Assembly: GCA_004431415.1 (NCBI GenBank)
Contig: QPMI01000141.1
Coordinates: 62,001 to 126,000, forward strand
DNA: 64,000 nucleotides
Direction: 5' to 3'
From: Cyanophora paradoxa
Lineage: Eukaryota; Glaucocystophyceae; Cyanophorales; Cyanophoraceae
Under the pieces are notes generated by a model, which saw only the letters and a list, made by a program, of their open reading frames with translations, was not told the DNA's origin and ran no database searches. The position numbers and the translations under genes were made by a program. Positions 31,503 through 42,346 of the stretch are shown piece after piece (position 1 is the first letter of the stretch; each line of letters starts with the position of its first letter).

Positions 31503-33315
31503 TCAGCGCGCCTTGGGCTTGTACGTGTAGGTGTAGGCCTCTCGGTAGCTGGAGGCGCCCGAGCGGACAGACTCGAAAAGCACGTCGTACGCGTAGTCCT
31601 CCCGCAGGGGAGCCCGCAGGGGCGGCACCGTGACGACCGCCGCCCTCGAGTAGGCCTGCCGCGCCATGGGCCACGGCGGATCGATGCAAGCTCACGATCA
31701 AGGGCCCACCTCGCCGATCTCCGGGGGCAGGACCTCCACAGACGGGCAGGCGACGCTATCCGAGGCGTTCCCGATCGAGGCGCGCAGCGTGACGTCACCG
31801 TGGATGAAGCCGTACCCCCGCACCGTGATCAGGTTCCCTGCAGCACCGGCGGTAAGAAGGGAATAGGGACGGAGAGGAAGGGGGCGGGGGGGGGGGGGGG
31901 GGTAGAGGGGGGACGGGGGAAGAACGGGAAGGGGGAGGGCGGAGAAGGGACAGGAAGGCGAGCATGCGGAGTGAGGTGGGCGGGGGGGGGGGGGGGGGGG
32001 GGGGAATGGAGAGCACCGCCAATGGGAGGACCGATGCCGCGCGGCTCGATCGACTCGAAAGAGAGTTCCGGGTTCAGGTCGTACGGGGGAGATACAGAGC
32101 GCCCGTGGAACGAGGAGACGACAGTGACGTTAACGTGCCGAGCAGGCGCCCCGAAAGGGGCGGCCGGGACGCGCAGGACGACGGTCGAGCGGTCGGCGGA
32201 GACGGAGAGGAGGTCCGCCTGGCGCAGGGGCCGGTCGTGGAAGCTTGAGGAGGCCTCCACCAGGTCGCCGGTCCACGTCAGGATGTCCTCCCCTGTCAAC
32301 GTCACCAGGTTCCCTCCCGGCCGCGCGTCCCCAAGTGAGCGGAGGCGGAGGCGGAGGGGGGAAGGGGGAAGGGGGGGAGGGAGGGGGGGGGAAAGGAGGG
32401 GGGGGGGCAGGAAAAGAGAAGAGGGTTTACCCCCCACGCGGGGCCCGTCCAGCGGGACGATGCCCGTTATGATGCCCTCTGCGCCCGGGGCGTTGGCCAC
32501 TGCAAATCTTCGAAAGCGCCCACGGGAGGTGGGGCACGCACGGCATGGTCTGATGGACACCGTGTAGTTGAATTGCATTCCGCTGCGCGACGGGGGCGGC
32601 GCACTCGGGACGCGGGCGCGGAACCGGGAGGCGGGCCCAGCGCACGTGCCGCAGCGCACCTGTTCGTCTGGTCCGTGTTAAGAACGGCGAAGCGCGTGAG
32701 GCCCGCTAGCGTGTTGGCGCCGCAGCGGCGGAGCTCCGCGCTCGCCGTCGTCTTCGCGGACGACGCGCCCGTGCCCCGCACGGTCGAGTCAACCTGATTC
32801 GTCGGGAAGCTGCGGGTGCGCGTGTGAGTTCGAGCCGAAAGCCTGGGTGGCGCCCGGGGCGCGGCTTCAGATTCACCTGTCGCTGGCCCCCATGACGGAG
32901 TAGATCTCATAGCGATGATACCCCAGCGGGACCGCGTACACGTCCTCGATAGAGAAGGTCGCCACGAAGCCTGCGAACGGAACGGCCGCGGCACTCGGCC
33001 TGGGGCGGGACTTCAGCTGCGGGCGGGCGGGAGGGAACTTTGAAACCTCCAGCGAGCGTGAAGTTGAACTCCTGGCACTCGAGCGCAGCCTTGAAGGTGT
33101 ACAAGACGTATGAGCCGACCGCGAGAGGGATTGCGGCTGGTCGGCTCGCCGAATTGCACAGCGCCCCGTTCACACCGGCAGGCAGCTCGGCCGCTGCCGT
33201 ACGTCAGGCACAAACTGGCCAAAAAAGACCCCAAACTGTGAAGCGCACTTCCGAGCCGAAGGCAGGCAAGCAGCTGCATGGCTAGCAGAACTAAACGGAC
33301 CGAACGGGCCTCCAT
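31503..33315 (-). CDS. Secreted protein with IPT/TIG-like repeats
   Basis: ATG 33313-33315 opens MEARSVRLVLLAMQLLACLR, a signal peptide, spliced to AELPAGVNGALCNSASRPAA, YVLYTFKAALECQEFNFTL, GFVATFSIEDVYAVPLGYHR, RRCGANTLAGLTRFAVLNTD and FNYTVSIRPCRACPTSRGRF. Two later blocks look like IPT/TIG immunoglobulin-like domains: GGNLVTLTGEDILTWTGD (about 32270-32330) and GNLITVRGYGFIHGDVTL (about 31780-31840), with hydrophobic strands between. The end reads DYAYDVLFESVRSGASSYRE and TYTYKPKAR, stop 31503-31505. No second membrane segment is visible, so secretion is likely. IPT/TIG domains occur in surface receptors and adhesion proteins. The introns contain G/C homopolymers. The domain call rests on the GGNLVTLxG pattern only. 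Confidence 0.6.
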
Positions 33316-33775
33316 GTCCGTGCACAGACCGCGTCACGCCGTCGCACCCACCGTGGCACGGCGGCCGGTACGGACACGGCCGCGCGCGCCGGAACACGGC
33401 CGTCGGAGCGCCGCGTCACTGCGTCACTACCCGGCGGCTGGCGTGCGAGACGTCGACTCGGTGAACGTCCACGTACGTACGTGTACTGCGGCTGAAGCTG
33501 TGCCAGCTGCAGATCTAGACGTCAACCTCGCCCATTTGTGTGCACCTACCCCCATTACATCGTACCCCACTCGCCCTGGCCACTCGCCCCGGGCCCCGTC
33601 TATATATAGCTACATACGATTCGAATTCGCGGTTCGAGGGCGCTAGCGTGCTCGAGGCTGCTTCGTTACGAGTTTAAAGAGTACACGGTTCGGGAGGGCG
33701 CAGGATCCGGAGGAGTCGTTGCGGTGATGGATGTACAGGGGTGTACAGGGGCTGGGTCCGCCCACGGGGCCGGGC

Positions 33776-36700
33776 TCAGTTGTGGGAGCGGGGCGGGGGC
33801 GGGAGGAGGAGGGCGGCGGCGGCGCGGGCGGCCTGCAGGGGCGAGGCGCAGCGGGCGGCGGCGGCCTGCGCGAGGGCCGCGAGGGCGCCGTCCCCGTGCA
33901 CGGCCTCGACGGCCGCCGGGCCGTCCCCGGCAGCAGCGGGAGCGAGAGCTCGTACTTGCAGCGCCGCCGGTAGCTCGAGAGGGTCACCACCGCCCGCCCG
34001 CCCGGCACTAGGCGCCAGTCGTAGCCCGCCGCGTCCAGCTCCCGCAGCGGCGCGAGGGCCGCGTACCCCTCCGCGAGGCGCCCGCCGATCTCGGCGAGGG
34101 CGCGGGGGAGCTCGGCGAGGGTGGAGCAGGCGGCGGCGAGGGCGGCGGCGCCCGAGGCGGCGAGGAGGGCGGGGGCGGCGGCGGCGAGCAGTGGGGCGTC
34201 CTCGCCGCCCTCGGCGACGGCGGCGCTGAGGGCGGCCTTGCAGGCGCCCGTCGCCGGGTCGCACTCCACCTCCAGGGCGTGCCGGGCGGCGGGGAAGCCG
34301 GGGGGGCGGAACTCGAGGCGGGCCGTCGAGGCGGAGAGGGCCGTCGCGCGCCAGCCCGTCGCAGCCTCCAGCAGTTCCACGCACTCTGCCGGCGACGCGG
34401 GCCGTCAAGGGGGGCGCAGTGGGAGGGGCGGGCGGGCGGGGCCGGCGCACCCCCGAGGGAGTCGACGTCGGCGCCGGAGACGACGCGCGCCCCGCGCAGC
34501 GCCTCCACTTGCTGCGCGCGCCCGAAGCTCAAAGGGCGAAGGCCGAGGGGAGGCGGGGGCGGGGGGCGGGTGCGGACGGGGAGGAGGGCGCGGGCGGCGT
34601 CGCGGGCGGCGTCGCGGGCCGCCTCGGCCTGCGCGAGCTGCGAGCGCAGCACCTCCGACTGCTGCCGCAGCGCCCCGCGCGCGCCTCCGCCTCCTCCGCC
34701 GCCGCCCGCCGCGCCGATGCCTCCCGCCTGCGGCCGGGGCCGGCGTGAGCGGGGCGGGCGACTTGGCGGCGGGTGGGAGGGGACGCACGCGAGGGCGGCG
34801 GCGCGGGCGGCGCGCAGCTCGGAGAGCTCGCGGCGCTGGGCGCGGAGGGCGGCGGCGCGGGCGGCGGCGGCGGCGGCGTCGGCGCGGAGGGCGCGCCGCT
34901 CGGCCTCGTGGGCGTGCCCCAGCGCCGCCTCGCCGGCCCGCAGGGCGTCCAGCCACTCGCCCCGCGCCCGCTGCCGCGCCGCCGCCTTCATCGCCGCCAG
35001 CCGCCGCTGCGCGCCCGAACGACAACGTCAGACGCCGGCCTGGGTTCGAGGCGGGGCGGGGCGGGGCGGGCGGCTCGCCTTGGCGCGCTCGGCGTCGCCG
35101 GAGACGGCCTCGAGGAGGAGCGGGCCGGGGCACCCCCGCCGCCCCGTCACCTCCGCCTCCAGCGCCTCCGCCGCCGCCGCCGCCTCCCGCGCGCACGCCC
35201 CCGCCTTCTCCGCGATCTGGCGCGCCGCGTCAGCCGCGGGCCGGGCGCGACGTCCTACGAGGGGCGCGCGCGCTCGCGCTCGCCTCGCGGTCGACGAGGA
35301 AGAGGGGGCGAGGACGAGGGCGGCCCGGGCGCGCTCGGCGGCGGGGTCGTCGGCGGGGAGCTCCCAGCGGGCCGGGGCCCGCAGCGGGGCCGGGGCGACG
35401 CTGGGGCGGGGCCGGCGGGTCCCCCGCGGGGGTCGCGGAAGAAGGCGGGGAAGCCGACGCAGGCGAGGGCCTCGTCGAGGGGCACGGGGCCGCGCCGCCC
35501 GGCGGGGCCCGCCAGCAGCGCCGCCTCCGCGAGGTGCCGCCGCGCCGCCGTCGAGGGTGCCGGCGCCGGGCCCGGCGCCGGCAGCGGCGAGGCCTCCTCC
35601 GCGGCGCACGTGCGGGCCGCGGCGAGGGCGCCGGTGATCCACGGGCCGAGGGGCGTCGGCGGCTCCGCGGGCGGCTGCGCGAGGGCGCGCAGGAGGGGCG
35701 TGGCGAGGGGCGCGGGACGAAGCCGGCGGGGACGGGGGCGGGGGCGGGAGGGGCGTGGCGAGGGCGGCGGGCGGGGCGGGGAGAGGTCGGCGGCGGCGGC
35801 GGCGGCGGCGACGGAGGAGGCGAGGGTGGCGGAGGGTGTGGCGAAGGCGGGGACGCCCAGGGCCTCGGAGAGGGACGGCGGCACGAGCGGCGAGGCGGCG
35901 CCGGGCGCCGGGCTCGCCTCCTCGGCCGGGGCGGGGGCCGCCGCCGCCTCCGAGCGGCGCGGCGAGCTCCCGGAGTCCTGCGGGGGGGTCGAGGGCCCCG
36001 CCTCCTCTTGGGCCGCCGCGGGGCTCGCCGGGGCCGGGGCCGCCTCCTCGTCTTCGCCGGGGGCGGGGGCCTCGTCGGAGAGGAGGGCCTGGAGGGAGGG
36101 CATGGCGATGGAGGGGCGCGCCCAGGAGGCCCCGAAGGCCACCCCCAGCGTCCCCGTCGCGTCGTCGCCCACCGCCGAGAAGCGGGGCAGCCGGAAGCCG
36201 CCGCCCAGGCCCTGCGCCCCGGCGAGTGAGCGGGGAGGGTTTGGAGGGCGGGGCGGGGCGGGGCGGGGACCTGGAGGGAGTCCTCGTCGGCCTGGAGGCA
36301 GGCGGCGAGGCCGGCGCGGACCATCCCCCGCCGCGTCTCGTCCCCGCCCGCGATGTCGTACACGTCCGACGCCCCCTCCCCCATCTCCTCGTCGCTGTCC
36401 GCCCCCTCCGCCTCGCCCTCGGCCTCGGCGGCCGGCGGCTCCGCGGGGCCCGAGGAGAGGGCCTCGGGCCCCGAGGAGGGGGCCTCGGCCTCCAGGCGCT
36501 GCTCCTCCTCGTCGTCCTCGTCCTCCTCGGCGATGGCGCCCAGCAGCTTCGCCGTGATCCCCAGGCTCGAGCGCCGCGCCGCGAGGCTCGAGCGGCCCGA
36601 GCCGCGCAGCGAGCGCCGCGGGGCCGGCGCGGGGCCGGCGGCCGGGGCGAGGCGCGGGGCGCGGGCCGGCGGCGGCGGGGAAGGAGGGGAGGACGGCGGT

Positions 36701-39700
36701 GAGGTCCATCGAGTCGTCTTCCGCCGGGGCGGCGGCCGGGGCGGCCTGCTCGGCCTGCGCCGGGGCGGGGGGAAGTGGACGACGGCGGTGAGGTCCATGT
36801 CCTCGCCCCCGTCGCCCTCCGCCTCCGCATGGGCCTCCTCCATCGCGGCGGGGGCCGGGGCGGGGGCCGGGGCGGGGCCGGCGGCGAGGGCGGCCTCCTC
36901 GGAGGCGCGGCGCAGCTGCTCGACGATCTCCGCCCCGATCGTGAAGCTCATCTCCTCGTCCCCGTCCTCCTCCTCGTCCACCACCACCTCCGCCTCCTCC
37001 GACCCCGCCTCGCCCTCGGCCCGCGCCGCCGCCGCAGCTGCTGCTTCCTCCTCCTGCTCGTCGGCGCGGGCGGCGGCGGCGAGCTCGGCGCGCAGGTCCA
37101 TCGTCGCGAGGGTCAGGCCGGAGCCGCCCTCGCCGGCCGCCGAGGTGCGGGAGGAGGCCGCCGGGCTGACCGCCGCCGCCGCAGACGGGCGGGGCGCGAG
37201 GGCGACGCCCTCCTCGTCCTCCATGGCGCGCCGCGCAAGCTCCGCGCGCAGGTCCATCTCCGTGTCGCCGGCGAGCGCCGGGGCCGGAGCCGGGGCCGGG
37301 GCCGCCTCTTCGGCGGGGGCGGGAGCGGACTCCGAGGGGCGCGGGGCGGCGCCGGGCGTGGCCGCGGCGGAGAGGGCCGGGCTGCTGGGGACCGCCGACA
37401 CGCGGGCGGCGGCCGACGCGATCGACGCGGCGGGGCTCGGGGCCGGAGCGGCGAAGGCGGAGGGGCGCGGGGCGGAGGCGGGGGCGGAGAAGGCGGAGGG
37501 GCGGGCGGCCGGGGTGGCGGGCCCGGGGAGGGAGAGGGCGCGGGCGCGGAACTCGGTGCCAGTCATGGACATGTCGTCGACGAAGGCGGCGAAGGCAGCG
37601 GCGGCCGGGGGAGGAGCGGGCTGGCCGAGCTGGCGGCCGGTGAGGCGGCGAGGGCCGAGGAGCGGCGCTCGGGGCCAGGGAGAGGCCGCGGTAGAAGCCG
37701 AGGCCGGCCGCCGAAAGGTCCTCCGCCCCGGCCCCACGGGCGGTAGCAGCGGGCCCGCCGCGCTCGGCGCCGGCGAGGCCGCCACCGCCGCCGATGAGCG
37801 CCGCTCGGAGGGGGCGGACGCCGGCTCCGAGCCGGCGCTCGCCATCGCGAACTCCGCCTCCGGCTCCGGCGGCTGCTGCGAGACTTCCTCGATCGCCTCC
37901 TCCGCAGCGGCCGGGGCCGGCGGGGCGGGGGCGGGCGAGGCGGCGGGCGATGCCGCGGCGGCCCCGAGCTCCTCCTCCTCCTGGCGCTGCTGCTGGTGGG
38001 GGACGAGCGAGAGCGCGCGGCGGAAGTCCATCGTCGCCATCGACATCTCCGCCTCCGCAGCGGGGCTCGCCGGAGCGGCGGCTTCCACCTGCTGCTGCTC
38101 GGGCGCCGGCTCATCGGCCTCCTCCTCGTCCTCCATCGCGCGGCGCGCGAGCTCGGCGCGCAGGTCCATCGCCGTCACTGCGTCCACCGCGTCGGGGCCG
38201 GGCACGGGCATCGTCGGGCTGGCCGCGGCGGCCGCCTCCTCCTCCGAGGCGCCGGGGGCGGGGCTCTCGGGGAGGGCGGAGGGGCGTGCGGGGGCGGCCG
38301 GGGAGAGGGCGGCGAGGGAGCGGCGGAAGTCGGCGGCGGACATGGAGAGGTCCTCGTCGGCCCCGAAGCGGGAGGTGGGCGGGAGCAGCGGGCTCCCCGC
38401 CCCCGACGCCGGCGACCCGACCGCCGACGAGAGCCGGCTCGGCCGCGGGCCCGAGAGCGAGAAGACCTCCGGAGGGGCGAGCAGGCCGCCCTCCTCCTCG
38501 TCTGCCGGGGCCCCCGGCCCCGACCCGGCCTCCTCCTCGTCGCCGTACGAAGCGGTCGGGGGCAGCAGCGGGGCGCCCTCGGAGACGGACGGCGAGGCGG
38601 CGCCGGCCTCGAGCTCGCGCTGCTGCTGGTTCGCGAGCGAGAGCGCCCGGCGGAAGTCCATTGTCGCCATCGACATGTCCGCCTCGGCCACCGCCTCGGC
38701 CTCCGCCTCGGCCTCCGCCGCTGGCTGCTGCTTCGACGCCGGCTCATCGGCCTCCCCCTCGTCCTCCATCGCGCGGCGCGCGAGCTCGGCGCGCAGGTCC
38801 ATCGCCGTCGCCGCGTCGACCGCGTCGGGGCCGGGCACGGGCATCGTCGGGCTCGCCACCGCGGCGGCCGCCTCCTCCTCAGAAGGGCGGGGTGCGGCCG
38901 GGGCCGGGGAGAGGGCGGCCTGCTCCTCGGCGCCGGGGCTCCCTGTGAGGGCGGAGGAGGAGGCGCCGGAGGGGCGCTCGAAGGCCTCGCTGGGGCGCGC
39001 GACGGAGCGCCGGAAGTCCATCTCGGTCATCGACATCTCCGCCTCGCCCCCGCCCTCGGCCGTCCCCCGCCCGAACGCCAGCGAGGCGCCCCGGCTGCGG
39101 CCGCGGCTCCGCCGGAAGCTCATCTCCGTCATCTCCATGTCCGCCTCGCCCCCCTCCTCCTCCTCGGGCCCCTCCTGGGCGGGGCCGGCGGGCGGGAGGG
39201 AGAAGCCGCGGCTGCGGAAGTCGATGGCCTCCGCCTCCGCCCGGGCGGCCGGCGGGGCGGCGGCGGCCGCCGCCGCCCGGAGGGCCGCCTCGTCTTCCTC
39301 GTCCTCCTCGTCGCGCAGTGCGGCGGCCGCCAGCTCGCCCCGCAAGTCCATCGCCGTCGCCTCCGCCGCCGCCGCCGCGGGTGCCGCCCCGCCGCACAGG
39401 ACGATCTTGCCGGCCTGGTAAAGCGTGAGGTCCATGTTCTCGTCGTCCAGCCCGCCAGGCGCAGGCTCCGCCGCCGGGGCCGGGGCGGCGCCGAGCTCCA
39501 GCCCCAAGTCCGAGGGGCGCTGCGCCTCGTCCTCCGCAAGCAGCCGCCCGATCGAATCATGCGGCTCCTCTGACGGCCTGCGCGGCGCACGAAGTTCAGA
39601 GGCGCACGCCGGGCACGCAGGCGCTCGCCTGGACCGGAGGAGCGGCGAGAGGCCGGGCGAGTTCTTCACGAGACTCAGCGCCCTGCGCGGTGGCGTGGCG

Positions 39701-40584
39701 TGTTAGAGTGGCGAAACTCGGCACGCGAGCGCATTGAGCGGAGCGCACCGAGCGAGGGAGCTCGGCTGCGCGCTCAGCTCGTCCTCCTCCGCGGCGGACA
39801 TGCGCATGCGCATCTCCTGCTTCTCGCGGAAGTGCCTCTCAAGGTCGTCCTGCGTCCAGTCCTCGTCCACGACCTTGTCGGTCGGCGACTCGAACTGATC
39901 GTTGTCGCTCCTGCCGCCGCGGGTCAGCCGCTGCGGCAATCCGAGCCAGCGGCCTCGGGCGCACCCAGAGCCCGCAGACTGCCTGCCGTCCGACTCCGTG
40001 CTGCTCGGCGACTGACCGTTGATCTGCACCTCGAACACGCGATCCTCGGGCGCGCTGCGGCCGGAGAGCTCAGAGGCGGCCCAGGCGTGCGCAATCCGGT
40101 CGTAGCACCTTGTAGTGCTCTCATTGATGCCGGAGCTCGAAGGCCCCGGCGTCTCGGTGACCGTGGTGAAGAACTGCTTGACCTGGGCCATCGGGTTGAA
40201 GCTCACGCGGCGCCCGATGCCCACCGACTGCCGCATCGATAAGCGCTTCCGCTTTGCCGCCTGGATGTCATCCCTGCGACGCATTAGCTAAGCCACGGGC
40301 GCGGGGCTCGACCTGTCACTCACTCGGTTAGGTCCTCTTCGGCATTGGGCGCGAAGCTGGGGCGCGGGAAGGGATCCTCGATAGCTGCAAACGGTCTCCT
40401 ACGACCAGCGCGGCCCTGCGGCAGAGAAGGATCAGCGGGGCCAGCGCGGTTCAGGAGAAGGGCCGGCACACCGGAGACGGGCTAGCGACCTTCTCCGCTA
40501 GGCCGTGGAAAACATTCTCTTTGTCCTGCAATCCCGGCGACATGTCCACGGCCCGCCTGGGCCGCGGGGAGCGCGCCAGCGACA
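33776..40584 (-). CDS. KNL1: Kinetochore scaffold KNL1/Spc105/Spc7
   Basis: ATG 40582-40584 opens MSLARSPRPRRAVDMSPGLQ. Near 40200 is GRRVSFNPMAQVKQFFTT, the RVSF-type PP1-docking motif of KNL1. A huge exon (39669 to about 36780) carries degenerate MELT-like blocks: MDLTLYQ, MEMTEMSF, MSMTEMDF, MSMATMDF (twice), MSMTGTEF, MDLRAELARRAMEDE (three times), MDLTAVVHF and MDLTAVLPSF. Phosphorylated MELT motifs recruit Bub3-Bub1 in other eukaryotes. A conserved VPLDEALACVGFPAFF precedes a long coiled coil (about 35230-34500). The C-terminal RWD-like domain (CVELLEAATGW...AGYDWRLVPGG...RRRCKYELSLPLLPG) would bind the Mis12 complex. The frame shifts after LLPG near 33930 by one base; the duplicate at 30.6-31.1 kb has the extra base there. 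Stop 33776-33778. The gene starts 210 bases from a divergent gene. Confidence 0.85.
36353..39669 (-). repeat. MELT-like repeat region of KNL1 with a duplicated block
   Basis: Within this exon, two roughly 230-base blocks about 630 bases apart (about 38010-38240 and 38640-38880) encode nearly the same string: SPTMPVPGPDAVDA, AMDLRAELARRAMEDE, EADEP, then MSMATMDFRRALSL. Other copies of the MDLRAEL and MSMxxMDF units are more diverged. This points to growth of the array by segment duplication inside the gene. Confidence 0.75.
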
Positions 40585-40794
40585 TCAGGACCGTTGTGCG
40601 AACTTCTGCGACGTACCCCCCCAGCAGACTTCTCACTGTTCTCAGTCAGTTCTGCTAGCGCTGCCCCCGCTCCCGGGCCAATTAGGCCGTCCAGCTGCGC
40701 TGTAGACGAACCACAGCGCCTGCTCGTGGCCTCACGGAGCGCGGAAGACCAATTTGATCCAGCACTTAGGCGCCGGCCTAGCCAGTCCAGGTAG
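40585..40794. promoter_or_regulatory. Bidirectional promoter region, KNL1 / DsbA-like gene
   Basis: 210 bases separate the two divergent ATGs, leaving room for 5' UTRs and little else. No TATA box is evident. The shared role is inferred from the geometry. Confidence 0.5.
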
Positions 40795-41800
40795 ATGGCG
40801 GATGGAAGCGGCGTAGTTGTCGACGTCTGGTCGGACATCGCTTGCCCATGGTGCGCCTGCCGGATCGCGACGCGAACTGCCGCTCAGCTTCTGCGCACAG
40901 GTGCTACGTCGGCAAGCGGCGTTTCCAGCAGGCGCTGAAGACGTTCTCCCAGTCGAATCCGTGCGCTTGAGTCCCGCGGGATTCGGGGATGACGCGCCCA
41001 GCGCCCGCCGCGCGGCCGCTAACCTCCGTCGATATCGCAGCGACACACCCGTCGAAGTGCGCTTTCACCCGTACATGATCGGTTCGCCCGACGCGCTCTA
41101 GCCTCGCCCCGTCCTCGCGCGCGTCCCAGCACGCCAGCTCGTCCTCGTCCTCACGAGCCGCGCGCCGCATATGCATGCGCAGATCCGGCGACGGCGAAGG
41201 ACGGTGAAGATTACCTGGCGTACAACCGGCGGCGCTGGGGCGGGGACGGGTGGACCGGGGAGCTGCGGCGGGCGGGGAAGGCCGTGGGGGCGCCCTTCGG
41301 GGACTGGAAGACGTGGCCGAACACGCTGCTGGCGCACTGCCTGGCGGAGGCGGCGTACGCGGCGGGCCGCGGGGACGAGGCCGTCGAGGCGCTCTTCGCC
41401 GCCACGTACGAGAAGGGGCAGAACGTCTCCGACCGCGCGGCGCGCCCCCCGCCCGCCCAACGCTGGCGCTTCCTTGTCCTCATGGACGCGTCTTCCGCAG
41501 ACGCTGGAGAGGATCGCGGTCGAGCTGGGGCTGGACCCCTCCGCCTGCTTCTCGGAGGAGGCGCAGGCCGCCGTCAAGCGCAAGGCGCGCCTCGCCTCCC
41601 CCCTCTCACAGTCCGCCGGCCTCTCAGCTGGGGCGGGGCAGGACGCGGCGGCGAAGCGGGGCCGCTTCGAGATCGGGGGCGTGCCATTCTGGGTGATGCG
41701 GGGCCCCAGCGAGCAGGCCCTCGCCCTCGAGGGCGCCCAAGGCCCCTCCGCCTTCACCGCCGCCCTCCGCAAGGCCGCCTCGAGCTCCCCAAGCGCATAG
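40795..41800 (+). CDS. DsbA-like (FrnE-type) thioredoxin-fold oxidoreductase
   Basis: Five exons with consistent phases: 40795-40850, 40901-40960, 41041-41081, 41183-41424 and 41501-41800. The start MADGSGVVVDVWSDIACPW joins C-YVGKRRFQQALKTF, giving the active-site CPWC typical of the FrnE/DsbA family (CPWCYVG). Then come VEVRFHPYMI, DYLAYNRRRWGGDGW, GDWKTWPNTLLAHCLAEAAY (the inserted helical domain), LERIAVELGLD and FEIGGVPFWVM, the cis-Pro loop. Members are thiol-disulfide oxidoreductases or isomerase-like enzymes. No targeting sequence is obvious, so a cytosolic place is likely. An in-frame stretch SPLSQSAGLSAGAG near 41600-41640 may be an unrecognised intron. Stop TAG 41798-41800. Confidence 0.85.
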
Positions 41801-42346
41801 CTGCAGCCCGCCCCGTTGGACTATAATCTGGACCCTCGAAATTAAACGTTCCATTGAACTTCGGATTTGATTCAAGTGGTGTAATTAGATTAGGGCGCAT
41901 GTACGCGAGCACTACGCGGTCTATAGATCTGCGAGACTGCATAGGACATCGTAATGCAAGATCGAAACGCATCTGTTCGTAACTGTGATCGACTCGAGGC
42001 TGAGAGGGAGTAGGCTATCCTCAGCTGTTTGTTCATCAAAGGCTTTAGTTTAGGTCACTGTGCGATGAATTATAGCCGCCCGGCCAGCGGAGCCGGGGGG
42101 GGGGGGGGGGGATACATAAAGATGGAGATGGAAAATGAATCCCACTGTATCCACTGCACAAACTCAAGGGAAGGCTGACTTGCTAGAAATCTGTGGTAGC
42201 AGGACATAAGACGATATCGGGTGTAGAGTTACAGCGTGGCAAGCTTCCTAACTTTACAAGGGCGCCCCCCGAACTGAGCGAGGAGGCCCTACATGCATAC
42301 TCTAACGAAAGCAGACAAAAAGCAGAAGACGACGAAAAGCGCTCGC
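41801..42346. other. AT-rich spacer with a G run
   Basis: Between a plus-strand 3' end and a minus-strand 3' end. It is clearly less GC-rich than coding DNA and has a G homopolymer near 42097-42111. No gene identified. Confidence 0.5.

Noticed and set aside
31866-32415. G/C homopolymer tracts as possible regulatory G-quadruplexes
   Set aside because: They lie in introns of the IPT/TIG gene, like many other such runs here. Composition explains them and no specific role can be argued.
36353-39421. Plus-strand open frame of 1022 codons
   Set aside because: Mirror frame of the KNL1 MELT-like exon; its Ser/Ala-rich repeats are the reverse reading of that array.
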